Of a stretch of 64,000 nt of DNA, positions 44,932 through 57,439 are shown in pieces. This stretch comes from Calonectria ilicicola. Lineage: Eukaryota; Ascomycota; Sordariomycetes; Hypocreales; Nectriaceae. The DNA lies in assembly GCA_020809705.1 (NCBI GenBank), contig CP085834.1:1922001-1986000 (forward strand). The letters are read 5' to 3'. The position numbers were made by a program, and so were the translations under genes. The notes beneath the pieces are model-generated. The model ran no database searches and was not told the origin of the DNA. It saw only the letters and a list, made by a program, of their open reading frames with translations. Position 1 is the stretch's first letter; every line of letters begins with the position of its first letter.

Positions 44932-46042
44932 AAGAAGGAGTATACCCAATGCTCACATGAACTGTCCCAAAGCTTGATAGCTAGTAGCAACAATCAAATG
45001 ATGCAAATCAACATGGACACAGCTCGTGATATGAACCCCCCAAAGTACGAAAAAGCGCTATCAAATAATTATCTAGGTAAATTTTGAGAATATCCTGTCT
45101 TCTTCGCAATATAAGACGCCCCATAGGGCTTAGTACGTGACTGATACATCCAGGTTCGCATTATCAAGTGTCCTGACTGCTGGATTATTCATGTGGAATT
45201 TGCTTTTTCAGATCTAAATATGATCCACTAAAAATGAATCAACATTGCAATTTTATCAGGGGTTATATGGTAAGATTTAAAACCATGAATCAGGAATGTG
45301 ATGGCTCCGGTCAAGAGTGCGACAGCAGGAAAGGGTGGCAGCAACAGGCGGGATACGTGTTTCCCCGAAGTAGCTTCAGCTAAAGTGAGTCATCTCTCTT
45401 CCCTACTATCTCCCATCTCCATCGAGTATACCACCGAAATAGATGCCACCCTGAGAAATTCGCAAATACTTGTCCTTAATTTCTAATTGCTGGTAAAAGG
45501 TTAAAACTAGGCTTTAACACAGTTGGCGCAGTACACTTACAATTCGTCCGGCCTCATGTCATATGTTCGCGATCCTGTGGAGTTCCTGGACGATTTTTCT
45601 AATCTCAAGATCGGCACCTTGATAAGACAAGAATTTTATATGGCCAGACTTCTGTAAGATAGGTCAATGTCGAGCCTTTACAATTCAAGATCACGCACGG
45701 GCGGAATCGGTCCTATTGCCATTATCGTGGAATCTGCATAAGACATGGTGACGTTAAGGGCTTAAAATATAGCCGACCTCGCCACCGGACCGAATTCTTG
45801 TATCAGGTTTGATGCGGGACCATGGTTATGGGAAAGACATGAAGGATTACATAACGAACGCGAAGAAGCAATTATGAGTGAATCCAAAGTGCCCCAGTTA
45901 AACCCAGTAGGCTGGTTTTCTACTAAAAAGAATTCATAACTTATTCCTTGATTTATTTTTGGTCGGCAATCCTGAATAATTAAGCACATTCAGCGAAGCT
46001 ATACAATTATTCAACGCCAAGGATCCATTTCTTTAACGCCTG
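44932..46042. other. Intergenic, no supported gene
   Basis: 1.1 kb. A short ORF at about 45298-45486 starting MMAPVKSATAG has a possible GTGAGT donor at its end but no convincing continuation. Confidence 0.5.
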
Positions 46043-48380
46043 ATGCGATCGTCACACCGCAACGAAGGGCAAGTGCCCGGATCACAGCCCACAGAGATAT
46101 CAACTCTACTACAGAGGGACGACTTGGAAAATCCAAGAACGAATAATGCCGCATCATTATTACTTCCGTCCAATTTTGATCAATTTACAAAAAGATCGGA
46201 CAAAGTTCGAACCTCGCCCAGCTCAATCTCAGACACCATCCACCCTTCACACGATGAGGAATCTCTTCTCCAAAATGGCGCCCTTACCGGAGATGCCGAT
46301 GATAATTTTCTAGATGACGCTGCAGTGCTTCGAATCATTCTTGTTCTTCTTATTGGTTAGTACCTTCAACTTCAATAAACAGTCTGCTAGCAATGATGAG
46401 AATGGCTGACTTGATGTCACTGGGCAGCTGTGTTCATTTTCAATGCTGATCACTCATTGGTTCTTGCAACACACCCCAGCATCGGATCCGAGTTCAACGC
46501 TCTCGAGTGGTCAAGTTGGCTATTTATTGGTTTTAGTCTTGCTGGAGCTGTGATGCAGACAATAATTGCCAAGTTAAGCGATATTTACGGTCGCAAACCA
46601 ATCATCCTGCTATCATATGCTGGATTTGCGATTGGATGGTACGTCTATTTGCCGCACGACTTCCCATATCGCCCCTAGAAAGTGACTAATTGTTTCTAGC
46701 ATTATTACGTAGGTCGATCATGCATCTAAGCTTTTAATTTATCAACCCTTACTTACTACGTAAAAAAGGACTGTCGCTCCCAACATGCTCACTGTTATTC
46801 TTGGTCGGGTACTCTCAGGCAGCGTCGGTATAAGCATGGCTGTACTCGTCACAATTCTGATCACAGATTTGGTACTTATCCGAGAATCGGCTAGTTGGAG
46901 AGCCTATGTAAACGTTGCAGCAGCTACTGGACGTAGTCTTGGAGCACCCCTCGGAGGTTGGCTAGCTGATGTCGTTGGCTGGCGATGGTTTGTTTCCTCA
47001 ATCCCATCCATGCTCCTTTTGCCGACTGTAACTAATAAAGCTTGGCGAGGGCAGGTCTTTTGGCATCCAAGCCCCAATGTTCGTAGTTGCAATTCCGCTC
47101 TGCTGGAGACAGTTACCCAGCAAGCTACCTGGGAAAAGTGCTCAGCCTGCAGGCATTGAAACACTCAGCGTGCGTTCTAAGCTCGCTAGGATTGATTTCT
47201 TAGGTGCTATCCTCTTATCCAGTTTTATTCTTTTGCTCTTGCTACCCTTGGAACTAGGCGGCAATCAAGTTCCTTGGTCGCATCCACTCATCCCTTGCCT
47301 TTTTGGGGCAGCGGCTATATTCCTGGTACTGTTTGTGGTAGCGGAGAAGTTCTGGGCTAAAGAGCCAATTATGGAGCTGTCTCTGTTCCGCCAACGCGAT
47401 CTACTTCTTTGTTTTCTTGTCTTTGGATTGCAATCTGCAGCTCAGCTAGGCGTAAGTTCTGAATCTGGTTACTTCTCACAAATCAGTTCCTTCTTGCTCG
47501 TATAGAAAATGTTGCTAAACTTTCCATCTGCAGATGATGTTTTCAGTACCTTTATATTTTCAAGTGACGCAACAAGTATCTAATTCTGAGGCTGGTCTAC
47601 ACCTTCTCCCATCTGTCATCGGCAATGCTGGGGGTGGGATTTTGGCTGGTATTCTAATCAAAAAGTGAGTTGCTTGTCCGTTGGGTTCAAATCAGATCTA
47701 ATATATGAGCTTGAATAGGTCTAGAACATATAAATGGCTTGTTTACCTAGGGACACTTACGGCGACTTTGTGTTATGTACTCCTCCTGCTCAGATGGCAT
47801 GGGCAGACTAATTGGCTTGAATCTTTCTACATCTTGCCAGGGTAAGAATTCGGAATCTGAATATTGAACAAACCCTTTTCAACCTTCCATTTTGAATCTT
47901 CTTCTAATCTTGATATAGCGGATTCGGGATGGGAATGACCTACAGTGTCCTATTCGTCGCTACTCAAGCCTCTGTTGACCCTGACCTCGTGTCAAGCGCA
48001 GTATCCACTCTCTTGTTGTGCACCTCTATAGGTATGATTCTAGGAGTAGCTTCTGTTAGTGCCGTTATGAAGTACATACTGCAAATATCACTAGAACAAA
48101 AGCTATCCGACCTTGGTCTTGATAGGGCCACCAGAATTGAGGTAAGACATCATCATGCATAATTTCTATTTAAATGAAACCTAATAACACCATTGTCTAG
48201 GTTATTTCAAAGGCAGTCTCAAGTGTGGAATACACTTATAAGGCCAAGGGAAAGGTGGCCCAGGCCATTGTGCAATCTTACATTGACGGCCTTTTATATG
48301 CGCATGGCCTCTCATTTTGTTTTGTGATTTTAGGGTTTTTCTTTGCGCTATTTTTAACAGAGCGCAAGCTTCAACGCTAA
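46043..48380 (+). CDS. MFS transporter, VBA/DHA2-like (14-helix type)
   Basis: Model join(46043..46355,46428..46638,46700..46708,46769..46987,47055..47451,47534..47664,47719..47841,47919..48141,48201..48380), 601 residues, eight introns of 54-82 bp. Exon 3 is only 9 nt (codes CII plus part of a codon) and is needed to join FAIGW to TTVAPNMLTVILGR. Features: polar 95-residue N-terminus with EESLL-type acidic di-leucine motif, SDIYGRKP loop, GAPLGGWLADVVGWRW motif, SFGIQAPMFVV, RIDFLGAILL and about 14 hydrophobic segments. VBA proteins export basic amino acids into vacuoles; related DHA2 pumps export toxins. The di-leucine motif fits a vacuolar location. It is downstream of the Zn2Cys6 gene on the same strand. 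Confidence 0.87.
46700..46708 (+). other. 9-nt micro-exon of the VBA-like transporter
   Basis: It is flanked by CTAG acceptor and GTAGGT donor, with introns of 61 and 60 bp on either side. Including it keeps the frame and restores a conserved transmembrane segment; skipping it also keeps the frame but removes three residues. Confidence 0.65.
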
Positions 48381-48688
48381 ATGATGGTTGTTAGGGGACC
48401 TGTAGGTTGCAGGTTTTGGGAAGGTTTACATAGACGAAATCAGCAGGGCCTCGACTGAGTGTGTACATGCTAGAAGTATGAGCAATTTATTATCCAGTGT
48501 ACCATTGTTGCGCAATCCCAGCGTCGCGCCTTGACTAATCTGTATGCAACTGGCAAGCCAAACTGTCACAATTTGACCGGCTGATCCCCGACCCCTCAAG
48601 TCTTCTTTGTCCTACTCAACTTCATTACTGCTTCGGGCTTGCATCATCATCTACCATTTGCATTCTCTGCTCCTCCTACGTAATTGAA
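48381..48688. other. Intergenic, cysteine-hydrolase promoter
   Basis: 308 bp, nothing notable apart from a pyrimidine-rich stretch just before the ATG. Confidence 0.5.
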
Positions 48689-49555
48689 ATGGAGACCACC
48701 AACGTCAAGGTCCTTGGTGGCAAAAACAACTTTTGGATCTGGTCCAAAAAATATGGATACGACCTTACTCACCCTTCCACCTCAACGGCGCCACCCATCT
48801 ACCCGCGCATTTCCCTGGAAACAAGAAGTGAACGAGTCGCTATCGATCCAACAAAAACCGCACTCGTGGTCATTGATATGCAAAACCATTTCTTGTCTCC
48901 GCTACTTAGTCGCCCTACTGGAAGCGCGGGTCTGAAGATTGTCGACAAGCTTCTCGCGCAAGTTATTCCTGCCTGTCGCAAAGTCGGGATTCCAGTGCTG
49001 TGGCTTGGCTGGGGCTTGAATGAAGCTGACCTCGACGACATGCCGCCAAGTATTGCCAGAGGATACGCTTTTCCATTTGATGAGAACTTTGTTGAGCCGT
49101 GATTTCTGGGGGCGATTGGTGATGAGATTGGGCCAGTGAAGCTCGATGATGGTAGTGTTGTGGAGGCTGGCCGTGTCATGATGCGTGGTGAATGGAACAC
49201 GGAATTCTTCCCCAGTTTGGTAGAGGTTTCAGAACCTCAAGATATCTGGGTCAACAAGAATCACTTGTCCGGTTTCTGGGGTGGCACGACGGTGGAGGAG
49301 GACCTACGAAGCCGGGGCATCACAACATTATTATTTTCAGGTGAAAATACATACCAATGTGTCGCAGGCACCATGCAAGACGCCTACACCAAGGGCAGGG
49401 ACTGCCTCATGCTGAGCGACGCTTGTGCAACAACGAGTCCAGACTTTGCCACGAAGTGCATTGAATACAATTGTGGAGGCGGGGACTGGGGATTTGTCCT
49501 GAGTTGCAAGCAGCTACTTGATGGCATTGAGGCAGTAGAGTATGCACCATGTTAG
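48689..49555 (+). pseudogene. Isochorismatase-like cysteine hydrolase with one in-frame TGA
   Basis: From the ATG at 48689 one frame codes a full isochorismatase-family protein of about 288 codons, broken only by the TGA at 49100-49102. Before it: ALVVIDMQNHF with the catalytic Asp, IPACRKVGIPVLWLGWG and AFPFDENFVEP. After it, in the same frame: GAIGDEIGPVKLDDGS, MMRGEWNTEF, VNKNHLSGFWGG with the likely Lys, and YQCVAGTMQDAYTKG with the nucleophile Cys. No good intron removes the TGA; the only GT...AG pair around it is about 36 bp and would delete conserved residues. A CGA to TGA change is the simple explanation. Function of intact members is hydrolysis of amide- or ether-type bonds. Readthrough or sequencing error remain possible. 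Confidence 0.75.
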
Positions 49556-49821
49556 TCTAGATCCTGTACATTAGTTACTTGCACAATTTCTCTGTCCGAC
49601 CCAATATCTGTATTACTTGATTTCTTGCCTGCTCGTCATTGGTAATTTACACGAATCCAGATGGCAAACGACCTGCACCACAATATTATCTAGCAGGCGT
49701 CTGTTAGGAGAATAAATGTGAATCATGGACAACGCGGCCGATGTCTCTACTCCACACCCACTCGTGGACAATACCTTGGTACTGCGCATTGGCGTCCCTC
49801 AAGCCTCAATTCAAATCAAAA

Positions 49822-49926
49822 GGGCGTTTGGCCGAGCGGTCTAAGGCGCTGTGTTCAGGTTAAGTCATTAACCTATTACAATTCGCAGTCTCGTAAGAGG
49901 CGCAGGTTCGAGTCCTGCAGCGCTCA
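49822..49926 (+). tRNA. tRNA-Leu (CAG) with 23-nt intron
   Basis: Acceptor stem GGGCGTT (49822-49828) pairs with AGCGCTC (49919-49925), discriminator A at 49926. D arm GCC...GGC is at 49831-49847. Anticodon stem CTGTG (49849-49853) pairs with CGCAG (49884-49888). Loop TT-CAG-G is interrupted after position 37 by an intron at 49860-49882. Long variable arm CTCGTAAGAG and T arm GCAGG-TTCGAGT-CCTGC follow, as for type II Leu tRNAs. A T-rich run just after serves as Pol III terminator. Confidence 0.93.
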
Positions 49927-49927
49927 T

Positions 49928-49935
49928 TCTTTTTG
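49928..49935 (+). terminator. Pol III terminator of tRNA-Leu
   Basis: T-rich run TTCTTTTT directly after the discriminator base. Confidence 0.6.
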
Positions 49936-50118
49936 ACTTTTGTCACCCTTCTTCTCCTTTTTGCCGATATTTGTTTCATCACTTTTCTTTCTCTTATTTT
50001 TCTGTTTCTTGTTCTAAATGACACATCCTAAAAGTTCTCTTGCATAGATTCTCATTAGAAATGGTCACCTACCTACCCTCTTGACTTACCACCTAGCCAC
50101 AATAACCAGCTCCTACAC

Positions 50119-52252
50119 CTACACTGCAGCTGCAATAATCTTCTCAGCTGCAATCTCAGCAATACCATACACAAGCGAAGTGGGATGAGCTGATACCAGC
50201 AGGGGAATAATGCTCGCATCCACCACGCGTAGGTTCTCTGTGCCGTACACCTTCAGGTTACTGTCCACCACACCACCATCCGCACGTGGCAGCATGGCGC
50301 ATGTGCTGCTGGGATGGTAGCCAGTCCCCACGTTGCCTTGCACGTATGATGACCACCACTGTTCGTCAGTCGCGTTGGTTGGCACGAGCAACAGTCCAGG
50401 TGAGTATTCGCTTGCCGTGACCGAGCTGAGAGGGTATGCATTGGCAACGTTGCGCGTGTGCTTGGTCATTGCCACAGCGGCCGCGATGTCATAGTCGTTT
50501 GTAAACCACTTTGGGTCGATTACAGGGTCACCCGAAGGGTTTGAAGCGTTGATATGGATACTTCCGCGAGAGAGCGCATGTTCGAGGCCGACCTGCAGGG
50601 TGTAGTATTTTGGCGTAGTGCCATCGGTCGGCAGCATGCCTGCCAGACCGTTCATGAAGCCAAGTTCGACTTGGGGAACGCTGGTGTCGTTCAAAAGAGA
50701 AAGCCTCATTTGCGTGATTACGTCGTCCTTCACATCACCAGACGCAACGACGCTCTTGGCAAGATCCTTCAGTTTCTGCGTTTCCGCTTCACCCACCAGT
50801 CCAGCCCAGTCTACAAACGCGAACGCGTTGCCGCCATAGATGTCATAGATTGAATTCTCACCTTGGTACCATAGATCCAACTGCTCCTCTGCAAAGCTAG
50901 TGTTGTAGGTGAGATCATCGGTTGTAATGTAAGATGTATTGTCGCTGTGCTGATACGCTAGGGCAACGGCTTGGTGGTCTGATCAAACCCATTGTTTAGC
51001 CAAAAGAAAACAAAAGTAGTAGAAAAGATAAAGGGACACAAAAGGCATTATGGTAAGTAACATACCTTGATAATTCTCACCAACACCTTCAAGATCAATC
51101 AGCGTGGAAATATCCGCTGCACTCAATACGTCTGTCTGGCCAATCCCTGACAGCTCAAGCAACTGTGGGCTCTGGACTGTGCCTGCTGAAAGAATGACCT
51201 CTGAGTTTGCCGTGATTACTGTGCCATCATCCAGAGTGACCCCAGTAGCTTTATACAAGCTACTATTAGACGAGCTCTGTTGAATATTGATCTTGGCAAC
51301 GATGGTGTCGGTCATGACAGAAAGATTGTCTCCTCCCTCTGGGAGATAAGAGTTGGTGCTGTACGACGCATTGTAGCGAAGCGGCGAGATTGCATAAGGT
51401 CCCGCGACAGAAACGCCAATATTATCGCCTTGCAACGTGTAGTTACTTCCAGAAATACCCATTGCAGCCTCGCAGCTTGATTGAAACAAATCAAGCAATG
51501 GGGTCTGATACCGGTTCCTCACGACTTGTATGGGACCTGATGTTCCGGAGCCAGAAGGTCCGTCTTTGAAGGCCTATGTTAGCTTGATATTCGTTTATAG
51601 AATCCAACTGGGGAGACTCACTGGTGAAGTTTTCGGTCTTGAGCATGGCTGCGTAGATCGAATCCCAGTTCCATCCCTCATTCCCGAGCTGCTCCCAGGC
51701 ATCATACTCCGCTACTGCAGCACGACTCCAAACCAGCCCATTGTGCGCAGAGCAGCCGCCCAAGACTTTGGCTCGGTCGACCGAGACTGTACGGTTGGCG
51801 AGCGTGGACTGTTCAATTGACGTGAAATTCTATCAGGAATTGTAGTCAGCATACCCGGGTTGTCGAATAAGTCGCAGACATGATGAAGAGAGAGGGACTG
51901 GGCGTATAGGGCACTCACCCAGTCAAGGGGAGTCATGAGAGTTCCACCTCTTTTCCCAGGAATGTTGATGGCCTCGAGACTGTCCTCAAAAGGACCGGCC
52001 TCAATAACCAGGATACTGGCCGATGAGAGACCCTGACTGAGACGGGCGGCGAGGGCATTTCCAGCCGTGCCACCTCCAACAATAATATGTATTAAGGTCA
52101 GTCCATTGCATTCGCCAAAGGAGCACGAGGCGATTTCGAGAGGAGAACATATCACACACATAGTCATAGGAATCCGCACGTGCTTGTAGGCGTGGCCCTG
52201 ATGCCAGTGCTAGCCCGGCAAAAGCCGAAAATCCCAGAATAGATGACAACAT
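50119..52252 (-). CDS. Secreted GMC oxidoreductase (aryl-alcohol/glucose oxidase type); first intron lacks AG
   Basis: Model complement(join(50119..50978,51066..51563,51622..51829,51919..52086,52160..52252)), about 608 residues. Signal peptide MLSSILGFSAFAGLALA, then SYDY, then IIVGGGTAGNALAARL (FAD site) and ILVIEAG. Further motifs: GGCSAHNGLVWS, SAGTVQSPQLLELSGIG (GMC signature 2), GENYQ/DHQAVA, and C-terminal YHPSSTC and HPTSLVYGIAE with the two catalytic-region histidines. It would oxidise an alcohol or sugar with release of hydrogen peroxide outside the cell. Introns 2-4 are canonical. The first needs a GTGTGT donor at 52159, but no AG occurs before the FAD motif, so the gene may be damaged or spliced unusually. 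Confidence is for the identity; function is less sure. Confidence 0.78.
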
Positions 52253-55200
52253 CTAGACTTCTGCTTAGGAAATAAGAGAGGATGGGCTGATAGGTTTTGC
52301 TCTGCGCCTGTTTTTCATTCTTCTCCGCTTGGGGAGGCTATATATTTTAGATGTGTGGATTGAATTCATCGGTATCTTACCGCCAAAGCCTCACAATTTC
52401 TCTTCAACAGAAACATTACCGATGTTAGAGAAGAGGATTGCGTAATTTGTCCTTTTGTAACCACCCAACAGTTGCGTTAGTAGCGACAACCGGTAGGCCC
52501 CACTTGACGCGCGGTCTTCTGCACGTCACGAGAAGAATAAGTAGGATTCATCCCAACCTTCTCCAGTTTGCCTTGAATAAGGGAGCGTAACACCCAAACC
52601 CGAGAGATGTGTTTTCTGTACCGCATTAGACCCACGTGAAGAAGTGCACAAACATGGGTCTTGTCTCATCTTGGGGTAGGGCAAGGTAGCTTTAGACCCA
52701 CCAGTATTTCCAGGCTCAAGAAGATAAAGCAGACCAAAGTGGTTATTTTATTCCAATCTCTTATATGACAAATACCCTTGGACCCACACAAAAGGACAAC
52801 GAAGCGGGGTAAACTACATTGATCGAGTAGATCCCAATCTCAAAAAGTTTCAACTTCATTATTGGGGCCCCCGGGCAGCCTTCCCCGGTCAGTCTTCAGC
52901 CTTCAAGTCGAAAATCCTCCCTGCCTCTTAAATGCCTCCCAATTGACCCGATTGGGAAGATCGTCCAAAGGAACAATTGTCAATGAGCGGTAGCGACCGC
53001 ATTCAGACTTTTGAGAAGAGAGGTTCCAAGTGCCTGCGCAGCCGGGCACCGAGCGCATTGCGCGTTTTTACTGGTGTCTTTCACCTTGCTGGCGTGTTCG
53101 ATCTTGGAAGATAAGGATTGTTACATCCAAAGCTGTGTGCGTGTACATTCAATCTTTAGAGGCAGCCTTGGTCACACCCAATTTGACTGATTTGTTCCTA
53201 CTCTCACTTTCGGTCGTCCGTTCTAACTTGCTTGAAGGTGTGTGATATTTCGCAGGCCTGCCTGAAGGCCAACTCTCTAAGCTCTCAGCATCCCATCAAT
53301 GGCCGAGGTCTGTCATTTAGACTGACTGATGCGAGTCCGAGCAGTAATAGAAGAGATATCTATGCTAAGTAGGGGGTCCCGATCTCGAGGGCCCATATGT
53401 TAGATAAATAGTAAAAGGTATATGTAGAGGCAATATAATAGTTCCGATAAAGTCAAGTTGGACATCATTAGGTTGCCGAGCAAATATAGCTAAGGAGTTG
53501 TTCTTTGTGTAACATATTCCTGTATAGTTTTTAGGTTAGTTTTACAAAACCAAATGTTAACTGTTTTCGTCACTAGTCCTTTCGCCTGCGAATCTTACCA
53601 CATAGGGCTCAGAACTATGACCGAGAAATTGAGGTTGGTTATATTTTTACAACATCCTCTTTTTTTGGTTGGTGCTGTGATTTGAGCCCTTCGGCCTACC
53701 TTACCCTATACCATATTGATAAAGCTCGTGCCGCGACAGTGATTTTACTTTAACACACTTGGACATAACCATCGGTGAGGGGCACGGCAATAAACGCCGT
53801 TGGGGCGAAAACGGCAGAAATAAGTTCGCATTCTAATACACGTCTACGTCGCCACTACACCACATAGATACCCCTTAGTCGCGAATCGTGTTGCTACTTC
53901 GACTTCGGTGCAGTCCCATTTCCTAATCTTGCCTTCTCCAGTACTACTTATGGACTGAGAGGGCAGCGATGAAATTCAAAGTGAAGTCAAGGTGCGTTCT
54001 GAAGCATCTATTATTCCCTGGTTTTATTATGGCGAAGCTTCATCGGTAGTAGAATGAATGCAAACAAATTAGTGAGTGTTTCGGATCAAGTTACGATTGC
54101 GCGACGGCTGGCGACTGAGATGACCATGTTCTTTTAAATCTATTACTATAATGAGTCATGGTTGAAAACTGCCAAGAATTTGCCCAAGATCTAAAATAAA
54201 TAGGTTTATTTGGATGAACTGAATACATCATGGTTTTTACAGTTTGAGCTGCCTCGATACCCTTCTATCGGCGTTTCAAAAGCACCGAGGGCCGACTCGG
54301 ATCTTATCGATAGGTGGCACACGACTCGTACGAGAACCACACACGGACTCCGGTGCAGCAAAGGCCAATCGGAATTTAGCGCGCACCCCGATCCAATCCA
54401 GTGCCTTCGGCCTCCGAGCCAAAGACCGCCGTGGGGCCAGGGCACCCGCGACGCGAACTTAATCTAATCGTGTTTGTGAAATTAAAAGATGAAAAGAAGA
54501 GACTACCCAGTGTGGATCAACGGTAGGGAAGATCGCGTTTCTAATGCAGACTGCAAGAATTTGTAATCTCAAATCCTTAGTGTTAATTACCTCGTAGCGG
54601 ACGATTTCATCTTTGCAAGTTCAGGCTTAGCTAACATATTGGCGTGTCAGTGGCAAGTAGAATGAGCAGCAATATGCAGGCTGCATACATATCCTAGGTA
54701 TTGGAGGTCTTTAGGACGTATGTATTCGTGAACTTGACTTGCAAACACACGACTTTGCCGATCCCTGTAGACTGTATTATTTAAGGCGGTCCCAGCCGGC
54801 TTTACTTGGAGTATGCTGAACCACATTTGCCGCGGCATAAGTGGGGATGTTCATAACCATGTCTATGCAAGCATGGAGAACAGTTCTATCCCCCAGCCAT
54901 GCAGTTTTGTCCCTAAAACAGGTTGTCTATGAAAGCCATGTGGAAGAATAATATGCATCTATTTCAGAGCAGTCGAGCCAAAATGGGTGGAATCGCCGAG
55001 AGGTGCTGGTAATGTCACCCGTCAAAGAACACACCAGCACATGTGAGAGCACGATGGATCTGAGGCATTTGCCATCTTTTACGTCATATAAAAGAGCTTA
55101 AACTTTACTAGGCTTTTCCTCGAATCGGGTCCACGATATGACCCCAACTGTTCGCGAGGTCATTTCTACTCCATGCGGGGCTGTCCCATCATTGGTTCCC

Positions 55201-55379
55201 CTGAAGTATTGAAGACCGGAAACCTCGGGTTGTTGTGCTCCTAGGATTCATGCAACCGAATTACCCCCGGATTATAGGACAGTGCGGTTTGGCGAAGGGT
55301 TATAAATCGGTGTCATGGCTGGCTCTCGCAATAACCTGAGTATTAATCTTTTAGTTTTCGCTCTTGGCCAATTTCCAAT
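52253..55379. other. Long intergenic tract, no gene seen
   Basis: 3.1 kb, the largest gap in the window. The left 300 bp are the GMC promoter. A more GC-rich stretch lies at about 54280-54470 and has overlapping short ORFs on both strands without recognisable features. No repeat or RNA gene was identified by eye. Confidence 0.5.
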
Positions 55380-57250
55380 ATGCCTGCGTCCTTACTAAAG
55401 GTGCTGCCATATGCAACTCTGGCGACTGCATTTCTTGGAGGCTGCTGTTCGGCTTCTCAGCCTCCAGTAGTGCAATTGAACAATGGGTCCTTGGCTGGTC
55501 ACTATGACTCTAGCTACAACCAAGACCTCTTTCTTGGTGTGCCTTATGCTTCGCCACCTACTGGTGAGCTAAGACTAGCAAGACCAACTCCCCCAAACGC
55601 ATGGAATGGAACAAGACCTGCAGATTCGTATGGTCCTTGGTGCATGGGAAATTCCCTTGGATTGGCTGGGTTTAGCCAAAACATTACAGCCAACATGAGC
55701 GAAGACTGTTTGCATGTCAATATTGTGCGCCCAGCTACTACATGCAAGAGCTCCAAGCTTCCCGTGCTAGTCTGGATTCACGGAGGCGGCTGGGATGAGG
55801 GAAGCGCCAACGAGGGCCGGTACAATGGCTCATTTCTTGTTCAAAACTCAGTCGAGATGGGAATGCCAATCATATTCGCAAGCTTCAACTACCGCCTCGG
55901 TGTTTTTGGCATGCTAGCCGGCTCAGCTATGGAAGAGGCTGGCTTGACAAACTTGGTCTTGCATGACCAACGTCAGGCCTTGAGGTGGATTCAGGAGAAT
56001 ATTGAAGAGTTCGGTGGCGATGCTTCACGTGTTACAGTCATGGGAGAATCAGCCGGTGCAATTTCCATCGGCTATCACCTTATCACCTACGGCGGTCGCG
56101 ATGACGGGCTTTTCAGTGCTGCGATTGCCGAGAGCGGAAGCCCTTATGCTCTGTCTCCAGCATACCGAAACGCTACCGAAAGAGAGGCTGAATTTGAAGT
56201 CGTACTAAACGCGACCGGCTGCGCGGATGCCCAGGACTCTTTGTCATGTCTGCGATCTGTCTCAGCCAAGTCACTGAACAGCGCTAGTCCTCTTATTCAG
56301 CGCACGTTCACAATTGATGGTGACATCATCACAGACTCTGCTGTTGAACTTCTTGAACAAGGCCGATTTATCCGAGTTCCTCTGTTGATAGGTACTAATA
56401 GAAATGAAGGCACCTCATTTGAACAACAGTTTACGAGTGGAGCAATCAATACAGAAGAAGAATTTATTGCCTTCGCCAGCAACTTCTGGACTGCCAGTAC
56501 TGCGTCGTCCGAGGCCCTTCAGACTTGGGCGGACTTGTACCAGAAGGAAATTGATACTCCTTCGGATGCTGGCCTAGGGACTGTCAGTTCAAACCCTGGT
56601 CCAGAATTCGGTGCTGAGTACGGAAAGTTGTCCCTTTGGATGGGAGACGTGATGTTCGGAGCTGGACGTCGCTTTACAAGCCGGCTTTGGGCGGAAAATA
56701 GCATACCGACCTACAGCTACTTTTTCGACACTGTCACAAACATTGTGAATTCTACCACGCTGGGTGCTGCACACTTTCAGGAGATTCCCTACGTGTTTGG
56801 GAACACACTCGGAGTCGGTTGGGAAACGGACCCATTCCCTTCCGATCCAGTTTTGAGAGAACGACACATCCATCTCGCCCAGATCATGAGTAAAATGTGG
56901 ATTAGTTTTGCAGTGACACATTCACCAAACCATCATCAAAGTAAGTTTTTCTGTATTTATTACTTGTTTCATCGCATGAGGTCTTCAAATTATTCCGTGT
57001 TACCACAATCGTCTATGTCACTCACCTTAATTTTTCCACTGTACTGCGGTTCATAACTTTCCAAATCCCGAAGCTAATTCATTCAATTTTAGTTTCTGAT
57101 TTCAATGTCACATGGCCAGAGTATACCATAGATTCACCACAAAATATCGTCTTCAATGCTACAAAGCCACTGTATTTGCAGTCAGATACATGGAGAAAGG
57201 AAGCCATTGATTTGATGTTTCAATTGGCCGCCAATGGGACGAATAGCTAG
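55380..57250 (+). CDS. Secreted type-B carboxylesterase/lipase
   Basis: Model join(55380..56940,57093..57250), 572 residues, one 152 bp intron. Signal peptide in the first 24 residues (LLKVLPYATLATAFLGGCCSA). Conserved blocks in order: FLGVPYASPPTGELR, EDCLHVNI, VWIHGGGW (oxyanion hole), FGGDAS, nucleophile Ser224 in GESAGA, acid in TNRNEGTSF, and the catalytic His in GAAHFQEIPYVFGN. Length is normal for the family (Candida rugosa lipase/cholinesterase type). Several N-glycosylation sites. It should hydrolyse esters outside the cell. The exon join adds the expected C-terminal WPEYTIDSPQNIVFN. Confidence 0.93.
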
Positions 57251-57439
57251 ACAATGCAACCTTATCGGCCTATTTTAAGAATCAAATATTTAAATAGTAT
57301 TCCTGACATCCAACTACTTTATTGGCCAGATTTTCAAAGGCTTTATAGAGTAGGACAGAAGGAATAAAGGAATTAATTGACACAAACATTTTTGCTTAAC
57401 AAATTTGGCTTTTGGGGCTCATAAGATATTCACATTCAG

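Noticed and set aside
45298..45486. Possible small gene starting MMAPVKSATAG with a GTGAGT near its end
   Set aside because: No downstream exon continues it sensibly and no family was recognised.
49063..49120. A 36 bp GTTGAG...GATGAG intron to skip the TGA in the cysteine hydrolase
   Set aside because: Too short, no branch point, and it would remove conserved residues.
54206..54467. Overlapping ORFs of 72-85 codons in a GC-rich patch
   Set aside because: Composition effect; no domain, splice continuity or signal peptide.
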